A stretch of 64,000 bases of DNA from Botryotinia globosa (GCA_014898425.1 RCSZ01000027.1:183081-247080), one strand, 5' to 3'. Positions 48,672 through 62,830 are shown, counted from the first letter of the stretch. Numbers and translations: made by a program. Notes: a model not told the origin generated them from the sequence alone.

Positions 48672-50365
48672 CTATTATTCCGAGGATTTTATTGGTGGTC
48701 AGTACTAGTAGTGACCACAACCCTAAAGGGGGTGGTAACCCAGCCAAAAACACTCCAATTAATCACCACCTCTCCTGGCTTTAATTTAGAGCTTTTCGAA
48801 AATCTGAAAAAAGAATTTAATAGAGATTCAATTGAATTATATTTATTCGAAATTAGAATTTCGAAATCTTTTATATTAAGGTTTTTGTATTCAATTGAAA
48901 TAATTTTAATTTTGAAAAGATTAAAGGAAAGCTATGGTAATTTTTAAAAACAGGGGGGTGGTGATTAGCAAAAAAGTATTAAAAGTTACAAATTGATTAT
49001 TACCTTTTCTGGTTTTAATCTAGAGCTTTTCGAAAATCTGAAAAAAGAAATTAATATAAATTCAATTGAATAATATTTATTCGAAATTAGAATTCGAAAA
49101 ACTTTTATAATAAAGTTTTTATATTGAATTGAAATAATTTTAATTTTGAAAAGATTGAAGAAAAAGCTATGGTAATTTTTGAAAGCAAAAGGATAATAAC
49201 CAACAAAATGAATAAATTTGATTACCACCTTTAATTCAATATAGAATAAAAAATTTAATAAAATTTTATAAAGGATTAAAACTTATTTTTCTTTTTATAT
49301 TGAATTCTGAAAGCAGATTTAAATTATCTTTTGAATTAATCGATCTATACTAGTTCTGAAAAAGCTTCAATTTATAGGGTGGTGATCAATTGAAAAGAGG
49401 TATAGAGTAGTTGAATCATATAATCGAAATTTCAATATTAATTCAATACTAATAAAAAGAATATTAATAAAAAGAATAATAATAAAAAGAATAATAATAA
49501 GAAGAATAATAATAATAAAAAGAATAATAATAAAAAGAATAATAATAAAAAGAATAATAATAAAAAGAATAATAATAAAAAGAATAATAATAAGAAAAAT
49601 AAGAAGAATATAAATAAAAAGAATAAGAAGAATAAGAATATAAATAAGAATATAAATAAAAATATAAATAAAAATATAAATAAGAATATTAATAAGAAAA
49701 ATTATTAATAAGAAGAATATTAATAAGAAGATTATTAATAAGAAAATTAATAAAGAAAAGAAAAATAATAATAAGAAAAAGAAAAATCAGAAGAATATAA
49801 ATAAAAAGAATATAAAAAAACAAATTATTAATAAAAATATTAATAAGAATATTGAAAAGAATAATAATAATAATAAGAAAAAGAAGAAAAAGAAAAAGAA
49901 GAATCAAAATAATATTAATAAAAAGAACAGAAATAAGAATATTAATTTTAAAAAGATTATAAATAAGAATATAAAGAATATAAAGAATATAAAGAATATA
50001 AAGAATATAAAGAATATAAAGAATATAAAGAATATAAAGAATATAAAGAATATAAAGAATATAAAGAATATAAAGAATAATAATAAGAATAATAATAAAA
50101 ATTAGAATAATAATTATATCAATATTGATATTGATAAGAATATAAATAAGAAATATATAAATAAGAAATATATAAATAAGAAATATATAAATAAGAAATA
50201 TATTATTAAAAAAAAATTAAATTAAATTTAATAATAATAAGAATATAATAAATAATAATAATAATAATAATAAAAGAATATAATTAATATAAAAAATATT
50301 AATTGGAGAGATAGATTTTTTTAAAGAAAATAGGAAGGTAGATTGCAATCTGGAGGGGTAACCCT
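48672..50365 (+). repeat. Array unit 1 (least mutated; next to gene)
   Basis: Header 48672-48763; U modules 48764-48963 and about 48998-49198; V 49221-49387, ending GGTGGTGATC; then tail from 49436. The header still reads AACCCAGCCAAAAACACTCC. The tail contains (AATAATAAAAAG)n, a 9-bp (AATATAAAG)n block at 49969-50078 and a 15-bp repeat at 50150-50210. It closes with a short patch (GTAGATTGCAATCTGGAGGG) before the next header. A 78-codon frame at 48711-48947 falls in header plus U. Confidence 0.8.
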
Positions 50366-52005
50366 AATTATTATTTCGAGGATTTTATTGGTGGTTAGTA
50401 TTAGTGGTGATTATAATTTTAAAGGGGGTAGTGATTTAGTCAAAAATGTTTTAATTAATTATTATTTTTTTTAATTTTAATTTAAAAAATTTTGAAAATC
50501 TGAAAAAAGAATTTAATAGAAATTTAATTGAATTATATTTATTTGAAATTAGAATTTCGAAATCTTTTATATTGAGGTTTTTATATTCAATTGAAATAAT
50601 TTTAATTTTGAAAAGGTTGAAAAAAAGTTATAATAATTTCTGAAGATAGGGGGGTAATAATTAGCAAAAAAGTATTAAAAATCATCAATTGATTATTATT
50701 TTTTTTGATCTCAATTTAAAACTTTTTGAAAATCTGAAAAAAGAAATTAATAAAAATTCAATTGAATTATATTTATTCGAAATTAAAATTTCGAATAGTT
50801 TTTATAATAAAGCTTTTATATTAAATTGAAAGAATTCTAATTTTAAAAAGATTGAAAAAATTATAATAATTTATAAAAAACAAAGGGGTAATAATTAGTG
50901 AAAAAGTATTAAAAGTTATTAATTAATTATTATTTCTTTTGATTTCAATTTAGAGTTTTTTGAAAATCTAAAAAAAGAAATTAATAAAGATTCAATTGAA
51001 TTATATTTATTTGAAATTAGAATTTCGAATAATTTTTATAATAGGGTTTTTATATTAAATTAAAAGAATCCTAATTTTAAAAAAATTGAAAAAGTTATAA
51101 TAATTTATAAAAAATAGGGGGATGGTGATTAGTAAAAAAGTATTAAAAGTTATTAATTGGTTATTATCTTTTTTAACCTTAATTTAAAATTGTTCGAAAA
51201 TCTGAAAAAAGAAATTAATAGAAATTCAATTGAATAATATTTATTTGAAATTAGAATTCGAAAAGTTTTTATAATAAGATTTCTATATCGAATCAAAATA
51301 ACCTTAATTTTGAAGAATTTAAAAGGATTGAAGAAAAAGCTATGGTAATTTTTGAAAGTAGGGGGGTAGTAATTAGCAAAATGAATAAATTTGGTTATTA
51401 TCTTTAATTCAATATTAAATAGAAAATTTAATAAAGTTTTATAAAGAATTAGAGCTTATTTTTAATAATATATTGAATTTTGAAAACAGATTTAAATTAT
51501 TTTTTAAATTAATCGATTTATATTAGTTTTGAAAAAGCTTCAATTTGTATAGTAATAACTAGCTGAAAAGAGGTGTAGGATAGTTGAATTATATAATCAA
51601 AATTTCAATATTAATTCAATACTAATAAAAAGAATAATAAAAAAAAAAAAAGAATATTAATAAAAAGAATACTAATAAGAAGAATACTAATAAAAAGAAT
51701 AATAAAAACAATATAAATTATAAGAATAATAATAAGAATATTAATTATAAAAAAAATATAAATAAAAAGAATATAAATAAAAAGAATATAAATAAAAAGA
51801 ATAAGAATATAAAGAATATAAATAAGAATATAAAAAATATAAACAAAAATATTAATATTCTATTAACTGATATCACTAATTTTATTAATATTATAAAATA
51901 TTTAGGGTTTTTAGAATTATATATATATATATTTAAAATCAAAAAAAAAATTTGGAATTTAATAGTATTTTTTTTTTTTGTTAATATTATTCCTTATTGA
52001 ATTTT
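50366..52005 (+). repeat. Array unit 2
   Basis: Four U modules (starting about 50453, 50690, 50930, 51160), V at about 51390, tail of AAT/AAG repeats, then a partial W block (51852-52005) up to the next header. Most ACCACC motifs are decayed to ATTATT or similar. Confidence 0.78.
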
Positions 52006-53400
52006 AAATATTATTCCGAGGATTTTATTGGTGGTTAGTATTAGTGGTGATTACAATCCTAAGGGGGGTGGTAATTTAGTCAAAAATACTCCAATTAATT
52101 ATCACTTTTTCTGGTTTCAATTTAAAGTTTTTTGAAAATCTAAAAAAAGAAATGAATAAAAATTTAATTGAATTTTTTATATATAAATTTAAAATTTCGA
52201 AATCTTTTATATTAAAGTTTTTATATTGAATTAAAATAATCTTAATTTTGAAAAGATTGAAAAAAAGCTATGGTAATTTTTGAAGATAGGGGGGTGGTGA
52301 TTAGTGAAAAAATATTAAAAATTATCAATTGGTTATTACTTCTTTTAATTTCAATTTAAAGTTTTTTTGAAATTTAAAAAAAAAAATGAATAAAGATTTA
52401 ATTGAATAATAATTATTCGAAATTAGATTTAGAAAAACCTTTTTATTAGGGTTTCTATATTAAATTGAAATAACCCTAATTTTGAAGAGATTAAAAAAGC
52501 TATGGTAATTTATGAAAAACAAGGGGGTGGTGATTAGTGAAAAAGTATTAAAAGTTATTAATTGGTTATTATCTTTTCTAGCTTCAATTTAGGGCTTTTT
52601 GAAAATCTAAAAAAAGAAATTAATAGAAATTCAATTGAATTTTTTATATATAAAATTAGAATTCAAAAAGCTTTTATATTAGGTTTTTTATATCGAATTA
52701 AAATAACCCTAATTTTGAAGAGTTTGAAAAGATTGAAAAAAAAGCTATGATAATTTTTAAAAACAGAGAAATAATAACCAACAAAATGAATAAATTTGAT
52801 TATTATCTCTAATTCAATATTAAATAGAAAATTTATTAAAGTTTTATAAAGAATTAAGGCTTATTTTTAATAATATATTAAATTTTAAAAACAGATTTAA
52901 ATTATTTTTTAAATTAATCGATTTATATTAGTTTTGAAAAAGCTTCAATTTATATGATAATAACTAGTCAAAAAGAGGTATAGGGTAATTAAATTATATA
53001 ATCGAAATTTCAATATTAATCTAATATTAATAAGAATAATAAGAATAATAAGAATAATAAGAATAATAAGAATAATAAGAATAATAAGAATAATAAGAAT
53101 AATAAGAATAATAAGAATAATAAGAATAATAAGAATAATAAGAATAATAAGAATAATAAGGAAAAGAAAAAGAAAAAGAATAATAATAAGAAAATTTTTA
53201 AAAAAAGAAGAAAAATAATAATAATAATAATAAGAAGAAGAATAATGAAAAGAATAAGAAAAAGAATAATAATAAGAATAATAATAAGAATAATGAAAAG
53301 AATATATAAAACTAATATGAATAAGAAAATTAATAAGAAAAATATTAATAAGAATTAGAATAAGAATACTAATAAGAAGAATACTAATAAGAAAAATACT
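52006..53400 (+). repeat. Array unit 3
   Basis: Three U modules (about 52097, 52335, 52565) and V (about 52797). The tail is dominated by a 9-bp (AATAATAAG)n block at 53031-53160. The frame 52562-52750 is a U module. Confidence 0.78.
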
Positions 53401-55150
53401 AATTATTATTCCGAGGATTTTATTGGTGGTCAGTATTAGTGGTGATTACAACCCTAAAGGGGGTGGTAACCTAATCAAAAACGTTTCAATTGATTATTAT
53501 TTCTTTTGGCTTTAATTTAAGGCTTTTCGAAAATCTGAAAAATGAATTTAATAAAAATTCAATTGAATTATATTTATTTGAAATTAGAATTTCGAAATTT
53601 TTTATATTGAGATTTCTGTATTCAATTGAAATAACTCTAATTTTGAAGAGGTTGAAAAAAAGCTATAGTAATTTTTGAAAATAGGGGGGTAGTGATTAGT
53701 GAAAAAGTATTAAAAGTTATTAATTAGTTATTACTTTTCCTAGCTTTAATTTAAAGCTTTTTAGAATTCTGAAAAAAGAAATTAATAGAGATTCAATTGA
53801 ATTATATTTATTTGAAATTAGAATTTCGAATAGCTTTTATAATAGAGTTTTTATATTGAATTGAAATAATCCTAATTTTGAAGAGATTGAAAAAGCTATA
53901 GTAATTTATGAAAAACAGGGGGGTAGTGATTAACAAAAAAGTATTAAAAGTTACGAATTGGTTACTATTTTTTCTAATTTAAATTTAAGGCTTTTCGAAA
54001 ATCTGAAAAAAGAAATTAATAAAGATTCAATTAAATAATAATTATTCGAAATTAGAATTTCGAAATCATTTATTTTGAGATTTCTGTATTTAATTGAAAT
54101 AACCCTAATTTTGAAAAGGTTGAAGAAAAGCTATAATAATTTTTGAAAACAAAAAGATAGTAACCAACAAAATGAATAAATTTGGTTATTATTTCTAATT
54201 CAATATAAAATAGAAAATTTTATAAAATTTTATAAAAAAATAGAATTTATTTTCATTTATATATTGAATTCTAAAAAAAGATTTAAATTATCTCTTAAAT
54301 TAATTAATTTATATTAATTTTGGAAAAGTTTTAATTTATATAGTAATAATTAATCGAAAAGATATATAAGATAGTTGAATTATATAATTGAAATTTCAAT
54401 ATTAATTTAATACTAATAAAAAAAATAATAATAAGAAAAAGAAAAAAAAGAATACTAACCCTAAAAATATTAATACCCTACTAACTAATATTACTAGTTT
54501 TACTAATATTATAAAATATTTAGAGTTTTTAAGGTTAAATATATATATATATATATATTTTTGAAATCTAAAAGAAATTTAAAATTTAATAATATTTTTA
54601 CTTTTTTACTAGTATTATTTTTTATTGAATTCTATTTTTAGAATTTTAATTGATATCACAAAATATCTTATTTAATATTAGAGTTAGTTTATTAAAATTA
54701 ACTTTTTTAAACTTTTCAAAAAAAACTAAATTAATTGATATAATTTTTATCCAAATCGAATTTAGTTCGTTTTTGATTTAAAAAAATATAATTTTCTTTA
54801 TTTTTATAAAATTTTTAATTTAATATAAAAACTTAAATATTAGAAATTTCGAAAAATATATAATATATTATTATAAATAGAATTCAAAATTAAATATTTT
54901 AATATAGTTTTTATTATATATATATAAAATTTCATTTTTTATTTTCTAATTTTATTAATATTATTAAAATCCAACTAATATTACAAAATATTTTATATAA
55001 TAATAGAATTAGTAATATAAAAATAATATTTTTGAAATTTTTAAAGAATTTCGAATTATATAATATTTTTAAATTTTTCAAAAACTTAAATTTTATAATT
55101 GAATCTGAAATTATATAATATTTATATAATATCAATTCGAATCCAAATCT
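53401..55150 (+). repeat. Array unit 4
   Basis: Three U modules (about 53490, 53725, 53963), V (about 54183), a short tail, and a full W block (54466-55150) that ends directly at the next header. Confidence 0.78.
54466..55150. repeat. W block, copy 1 (~680 bp)
   Basis: Recurs at 56222-56895 and 57092-57770, and partly at 51852-52005. Landmarks: 'actagttttactaatatta', a (TA)n run, 'cttttcaaaaaaaactaaat' and 'aatttcgaattatataatat'. No coding frame; minus-strand frames such as 57091-56684 are accidental. Confidence 0.75.
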
Positions 55151-57778
55151 AACTATTATTTCGAGGATTTTATTAATAATTAATATTAATAATAATTACA
55201 ATTCTAAAAAAAGTAATGATTTAACCAAAAATGTTTTAATTAGTTATTACCTCTTCTAACTTCAATTTAAAATTTTTCGAAAATCTAAAAAAAAAATTTA
55301 ATAAAGATTCAATTGAATTATATTTATTCGAAATTAGAATTTCGAAATTTTTTATATTGAGGTTTTTATATTCAATTAAAATAATTTTAATTTTGAAAAG
55401 ATTAAAGAAAAATTATAATAATTTTTAAAGATAGGGGAATAGTGATTAACAAAAAAGTATTAAAAGTTATAAATTAATTACCATCTCTTTTGATTTCAAT
55501 TTAAAATTTTTTGAAAATTTGAAAAAAGGAATTAATAAAAATTTAATTGAATTATATTTATTCGAAATTAGAATTCGAAAAGCTTTAAAATTAAAATTTT
55601 AAAATTGAATTGAAATAATTTTAATTTTGAAAAGATTAAAAAAGCTATAGTAATTTATAAAAAACAAAAGAATAATAATTAATAAAAAAATATTGAAAAT
55701 TATAAATTGGTTATTACCTCTCCTAGCTTTAATCTAAAACTTTTCGAAAATCTAAAAAAAGAAATTAATATAAATTCAATTAAATAATATTTATTCGAAA
55801 TTAAAATTCAAAAAGTTTTTATAATAAAGTTTCTATATTAAATTGAAATAATTCTAATTTTAAAAAAATTGAAAAAAAAATTATAGTAATTTTGAAAGTA
55901 AAGGGATAATAATTAATAAAATAAATAAATTTGATTATTATTTTTAATTCAATATTAAATAGAAAATTAAATAAAGTTTTATAAAAAATTAGAGTTTATT
56001 TTCAATATTATATTGAATTCTAAAGATAAATTTAAATTATCTTTTGAATTAATCGATTTATATTAATTTTAAAAAAACTTCAATTTATAAAGTAATAATC
56101 AATCGAAAAAAGGTATAGAATAATTGAATTATATAATTGAAATTTCAATATTAATCTAAAAATAATAAAAATAATAAAAATAATAAGAAAAAGAAAAATA
56201 ATATTAATAATAATATTAATTCTAATATTTTATTAATTGATATTATTAGTTTTACTAATATTACAAAATATTTAGGGTTTTTAAAATTAAATATATATAT
56301 ATATATATATATTTGAAATCTAAAAAAGATTTGAGATTTAATAATATTTTTATTTTTTTATTAATATTATTTTTTATTGAGTTTTATTTTTAAAATTTTA
56401 ATTGATATTATAAAATATTTTGTTTAATATTGAAGCTAGTTTATTAAAACCAATTATTTTAAACTTTTCAAAAAAAACTGAATTGATTGATATAATTTTT
56501 ATCCAAATCAAACTTAGTTTGTTTTTGATTTAGAAAAATACAATTTCTTTTATTTTTATAAAATTTTCAATCTAATATAAAAATTTAAATATTAAAAATT
56601 TCGAAAAATGTATAAAATATTATTATAAATAAAATTTAAAATTGAATATTTTAATATAGTTTTTATTATAAATATATAAAATTTCATTTTTTATTTTCTA
56701 ATTTTATTAATATCATTAAAATCCAATTGGTATTACAGAATATCTTATATAATAATAAAACTAGCAATATAAAAATAGTATTTTTGAAATCTTTAAAGAA
56801 TTTCGAATTATATAACGTTTTTAAATTTTTCAAAAGCTTGAATTTTATAATTGAATCTAAAATTATATAATATTTATATAATATCAATCTAAATCTGAAT
56901 CTTGTAAAAATAATATTAGTAATATTATTAATATTATTAATATTATTAATATTATTAATATTATTAGTATAATTACTTTTATTATTTATTATTATTATTA
57001 AAAAGAAAAAGAAAATAATAAATATTAATAAAAAAAATACTAATAAAAAGAATATTAATAAGAAAATTATTAATAAAAATAAAATTAACACCCTATTAAC
57101 TAGTATTACTAGTTTTATTGGTATTACAAAATATTTAATGTTTTTAGAATTAAATATATATATATATATATATTTTTGAAATCTAAAAGAAATTTGGGAT
57201 TTAATAATGTTTTTACTTTTTTGTTAATATTATTCCTTATTAAATTCTATTTTTAGAATTTTAATTAATATTATAGAATATTTTATTTAATATTAGAACT
57301 AGCTTATTAAAATTAACTTTTTTAAACTTTTCAAAAAAAATTGAATTGATTGATATAATTTTTATTCAAATTAAACTTAATTTGTTTTTGACTTAAAAAA
57401 ATATAATTTCTTTTATTTTTATGAAATTTTTAATTTAATATAAAAGCTTAAATATTAGAAATTTCGAAAAATGTATAATATATTATTATAAATAGAATTT
57501 AAAATTGAATATTTTAGTATAGTTTTTATTATAAATATATGAAATTTCATTTTTTATTTTCTAATTTTATTGATATCACTAAAATACAACTGATATTATA
57601 AAATATTTTATGTAATAATAGAGTTAGTAATATAAGAATAATATTTTTGAAATTTTTAAAGAATTTCGAATTATATAGTATTTTTGAATTTTTCAAAAGC
57701 TTAAATTTTATAATTGAATCTGAAATTATATGATATTTATGTGATATTAATTCGAATTTGAATCTTGTAAAAATAATA

Positions 57779-57882
57779 TTAGTATTATTAGTATTATTAG
57801 TATTATAAGTATTATTAGAATTATTAGGATTATTAGTATTATTAGTATTATTAGTATTATTAGTATTATTAGTATAATTAGT
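57779..57882. repeat. 9-bp minisatellite (ATTATTAGT)n
   Basis: About eleven copies of ATTATTAGT with single-base variants directly after the third W block. Confidence 0.88.
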
Positions 57883-58359
57883 ATAATCACTTTTAATATT
57901 TATTATTATTATTAAAAAGAAAAAGAAAATAATAAATATTAATGAATAAAAATAAGAATTAGAATAAGAATACTAATGAAAAGAATATTAATAAGAAAAA
58001 TATTAATAAAGAGAATATTAATAAGAAAATTATTGATAAAAATAAGAATATTAATAAGAAAATCAATAAGAAGAAGAAAAATAATAGTAAAAAGAATAAT
58101 AATAAGAAAAAGAAAAATAAGAAGAATAATTATAAAAATAATATAAAGAAAAAGAATAAAAAAAAACTAATTATTAATAAAAATATTGATAAGAATATTG
58201 AAAAGAATAATAATAAGAAAAAGAAAAATAAGAAAAAGAAAAATAAGAAAAATGAATAAATAAGAAGAATATTAATAAGAAGAATATAAAATGATAAGTT
58301 ATTATTAAAAATATTAATAATAAAAAGAAGAAAAAGAATAATAATAATAAAAATAATAT

Positions 58360-58930
58360 TAATAAAAAGAATTTAAATAAGAATATTAAAAATATAAAGA
58401 ATATTAAGAAAAAGAATATTAAAACGAGGAATATTAATAAGAAGAATATAAATTATAAGAATATTAATAAGAATATTAATAAGAATAAAAATAATATTAA
58501 TAAAAAGAATTTAAATAAGAATATTAAGAATATAAAGAATATTAAAAAGAAGAATATTAAAATGAAGAATATTAATAAAAAGAATATAAATTATAAGAAT
58601 ATTAATAAGAATATTAATAAGAATAAAAATAATATTAATAAAAAGAATTTAAATAAGAATATTAAGAATATAAAGAATATTAAGAAGAAGAATATTAAAA
58701 CAAAGAATATTAATAAAAAGAATATAAATTATAAGAATATTAATAAAAATATTAATAAAAATAAAAATAATATTAATAAGAAGAATTTAAATAAAAATAT
58801 TAAGAATATAAAGAATATTAAAAAAAAGAATATTAAAAAAAAGAATATTAAAAATATAAAGAATATAAAGAATATAAATAAAAAAAATAAGAATAAGAAG
58901 AATAAGAATAATAATAATAAGAATTAGAAT
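58360..58930. repeat. 138-bp higher-order tandem repeat in the A-rich tail
   Basis: 'agaatataaattataagaat' recurs at about 58443, 58581 and 58719, a spacing of 138 bp (a multiple of three). About 3.5 units are present. One frame stays open at 58562-58927 as a Lys/Asn/Ile peptide with a 46-residue period. Composition and the absence of any start context or domain argue against a gene. Confidence 0.85.
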
Positions 58931-59359
58931 AATATTAATAAGAATATAAAGAAAAATATAGATAAAAAAATATTAAAAAAAATTAAAAATAATAATATTA
59001 ATAATAACTTATTTATTAAAAATTTAGAAAATATAATTATTATTAAAAGATAAAAAAAAGAATTAAATAGAAATATTATAATAAATTTAAAGAATTGAAA
59101 AAAAAAAAATTTAAAAGAATAAATAAATTAAGTTTATTTAGGAAGATAAATTTATTTTTAAAAAAGGGAGGTGGATTGAAATCCGAAAAAAGGAAGAAAG
59201 ATAAACTAAGTGTATTTAGAAAGATAGATTTATTTTTAAAAAAAGAAAAGCAAATAAAATAAGTTTATTTAAAAAAATATATTTATTTTCAAAAAAAAAG
59301 AAAGACAGAATAAAACCTGAAAATAAAAAAACAAAAGAAAACCTGGAAGGTAATCGCTA

Positions 59360-59727
59360 ATTATTATTTCGAGGATTTTATTGATAATTAATATTAATAA
59401 TAATCCTAATTCTAAAAAGAGTAATGATTTAAATAAAAATATTCCAATTGATTATTATCTTTTCTAGTTTCAATTTAGAACTTTTCGAAAATCTGAAAAA
59501 AGAAATTAATAAAGATTCAATTGAATTTTTTATATATAAAATTAAAATTTCGAAATCTTTTATATTAAAGCTTTTATATTGAATTGAAATAATCCTAATT
59601 TTGAAGAAATTGAAAAAAAGCTATAGTAATTTTTGAAGATAAGGAGATAGTAATTAATAAAAAAGTATTAAAAGTTATCAATTAGTTATTACTTCTTTTG
59701 GTTTCAATTTAAAAATTTTTAAAAATC
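59360..59727 (+). repeat. Array unit 6, truncated
   Basis: Header and one U module (about 59452). The second U breaks off at 'aaaaatcta' (59727), where the header of unit 7 starts. This is a clean internal junction showing that one unit was cut by, or recombined with, the next. Confidence 0.78.
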
Positions 59728-61346
59728 TAACTATTATTCCGAGGATTCTATTGGTGGTCAGCACTAGTGGTGATCATAACCCTAAGGGGGGTGGTGACCC
59801 AGCCAAAAACGCTTCAATTGGTTATTATCTCTTCTAACTTTAATTTAGGGTTTTTCGAAAATCTGAAAAAATAAATTAATAGAGATTCAATTGAATAATA
59901 TTTATTCGAAATTAGAATTCGAAAAGCTTTCATATTAGGGTTTTTATATTGAATTGAAATAATTCTAATTTTAAAAAGGTTGAAAAAAAATTATAGTAAT
60001 TTCTAAAGGCAAAGAAGTAATGACCAACAAAAAAACATTAAAAGTCATCAATTGGTTATTATTTCTTTTGGCCTCAATTTAAAGCTTTTCGAAAATCTAA
60101 AAAAAGAAATTAATAAAAATTTAATTGAATTATATTTATTTGAAATTAAAATTCGAAAAGCTTTTGAATTGAAGCTTTTATATTCAATTGAAATAATTCT
60201 AATTTTGAAAAGATTAAAGAAAAAACTATAGTAATTTTGAAAGTAAGGGGATAGTAATTAGTAAAATAAATAAATTTGGTTATTATCTTTAATTCAATAT
60301 AAAATAGAAAATTTAATAAAGTTTTATAAAGAATTAGAGCTTATTTTTCTTTTTATATTGAATTCTGAAAATAGATTTAAATTATCTTTAAAATTAATCG
60401 ATTTGTATTAATTCTGAAAAAGCTTCAATTTGTATAATAATGACTAACCAAAAAGAGATGTGGGGTATTGAAATCATATGATCGAAATTTCAATATTAAT
60501 TTAATATTAATAAGAAGAATATTAATAAAAAGAATATTAATAAAAAGAATATTAATAAAAAGAATAATAATAAGAAAAAGAAAAAAAAGAATATTAATAA
60601 AAAGAATATTAATAAGAAGAATACTAATAAAAAGAATACTAATAAGAAGAATATAAATAAAAAAATTATTAATAAAAATAATACAAATTATAAGAATATT
60701 AATAAAAAGATTATTAATAAAAAAAAGAATACTAATAAAAAAATTAATAAAAAAAAGAAAAATAATAATAAGAAAAAGAAGAATAAGAAGAATATAAATA
60801 AAAAGAATAGAAATAAGAAAAAGAAAAATAAAAAGAATAGAAATAAAAAGAATAAAAAAAAAAAATAGAAATAAAAAAAATAAAATAAAAAGAATATAAA
60901 TAAAAAGCATATAAAAAAGAAAAAGAAAAAGAAAAAGAAAAATAAAAGAAAGAAAAATAAAAGAAAAAAAAAATTATAGATAAAAATATTAATGAGAATA
61001 TTGAAAAGAATAATAGTATTAATAAGAATATTAAGAAAAATATTAAAAAAAATATAAAAAAAAGAATATAAATGAAAAAAATGTTAATAAAAAGAATATT
61101 AATATTTATTAATTATTGAAAAAAAAAGAAAATAATAAATATTTATAATAATAAAGAAAAAAATAATAAGAAAAAGAATAATAAAAAGAATAATATTAAA
61201 AAAAAAAAGATTAAGAATAATTATAAAAAGAAAGAATAATAATTAGAATATTGATAAGAATATAAATAAGAAAAGAAAAAAAAAGAATATTAAAAAGAAT
61301 AAAAATAACAAGAATATTAAAAATATTAATGATTATAAAAAAAATC
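59728..61346 (+). repeat. Array unit 7 (well preserved header)
   Basis: The header reads GGTGGTCAGCACTAGTGGTG and GGTGGTGACCCAGCCAAAAA, close to unit 1. Two U modules (about 59820, 60056), V (about 60281), then a long AAT/AAG tail. Confidence 0.8.
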
Positions 61347-62830
61347 TAATTATTATTCCAAGGATTTTATTAGTAGTCAATACTAGTAGTAATTATAATT
61401 TTAAAAGAGATAATGATTTAGTCAAAAATACTTCAATTAATTATAACCTCTTCTAACTTTAATTTAAAGTTTTTCGAAAATCTAAAAAAAGAAATTAATA
61501 AAGATTCAATTGAATTTTCTATATATAAAATTAGAATTCGAAAAGTTTTTATATTAGACTTTCTATAATGAATTGAAATAATTCTAATTTTGAAAAGATT
61601 AAAGAAAAATTATAATAATTTTTAAAAACAAAGAGATAATAACTAATAAAAAAGTATTAAAAGTTATCAATTGATTATCATCTTTTCTAATCTTAATTTA
61701 AAACTTTTTGAAAATCTGAAAAAAGAAATTAATAAAGATTTAATTAAATAATAATTATTCGAAATTAAAATTTCCAAATCTTTTATATTAAAACTTTTAT
61801 ATTGAATTGAAATAACCTTAATTTTGAAAAGATTAAAAAAGTTATAATAATTTATAAAAAACAAAAAAATAATAATTAATGAAAAAGTATTAAAAATTAT
61901 AAATTGGTCATTATTTCTTCTAACTTTAATTTAAAGTTTTTTGAAAATCCAAAAAAAGGAATTAATAGAAATTCAATTGAATAATATTTATTTAAAATTA
62001 AAATTCGAAAAACTTTTGAATTAAAGTTTTAAAATCGAATTAAAATAACTCTAATTTTAAAAAAATTGAAAAAAAAGTTATAATAATTTTTGAAAACAAA
62101 GAAATAGTAATCAACAAAATAAATAAATTTGATTACCACCTTTAATTCAATATAAAATAGAAAATTTAATAAAGTTTTATAAAGAACTAAAACATATTTT
62201 TCTTTTTATATTGAATTCTGAAAACAGATTTAAATTATCTTTTAAATTGATCGATCTATATTAGTTCTAAAAAAACTTCAATTTATATAATAATAATCAA
62301 CCAAAAAGAAATATAAAATAATAAAATCATATAATCGAAATTTCAATATTAACTCAATATTAATAAAAATAATAAGAATAATAAGAAAAAGAAAAATAAT
62401 ATTAATAAAAATATTAATAATAAAAATAATAATAAAAAAATATAAAAAAAAAAGAAAATATAAAAAAAAGAAGAAAAATAATAATAATAAGAAAAATATA
62501 AATAAGAATACTAATTATAATTAGAATATAAATAAAAAGAATAAAAAGAATAAAAAGAATAAAAATAATAAGAATAATAAAGAAAAGAAAAATAATATTA
62601 ATATTAATAAAAATAAGAATAAAAAGAAAAAGAATATAAAGAATATAAATAAAAGAATAAAAAGAATAAGAATAATAAAAAAAAGAAAAATAATATTAAT
62701 ATTAATAAGAATAATAAAAATAAAAATAATAATAAAAAAAAAAATAATAATAAAAAAATATAAAAAAAAAAAGAAAAATAATAATAATAATAATAATAAA
62801 AAAAAGAATAATAAAATGAATATATAATAT
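61347..62830 (+). repeat. Array unit 8
   Basis: Three U modules (about 61441, 61677, 61907), V (about 62133), and a purely A-rich tail containing two near-copies of 'aataatattaatattaataa' text. Header decayed. Confidence 0.78.

Larger units (their letters stand above)
55151..59359 (+). repeat. Array unit 5, expanded tail
   Basis: Three U modules (about 55243, 55480, 55712) and V (about 55935), followed by two W blocks in tandem (56222-56895 and 57092-57770). Then come a 9-bp (ATTATTAGT)n block, a long A-rich tail with a 138-bp repeat, and a purine-rich patch (59135-59358) with two copies of 'agatagatttatttttaaaaa' type text. The header is strongly decayed. Confidence 0.72.

Noticed and set aside
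48715..48728. CCCTAAA next to GGGGG as a telomere-type repeat
   Set aside because: Occurs once per array header and is not tandem; no telomeric array is present.
58562..58927. 121-codon Lys/Asn repeat protein
   Set aside because: Falls entirely in the 138-bp A-rich tandem repeat; no start context, no domain, and the same composition occurs in all array tails.
60425..60910. 161-codon minus-strand FILFI frame and its plus-strand partner
   Set aside because: Complement of the AAT/AAG tail of array unit 7; low complexity on both strands.
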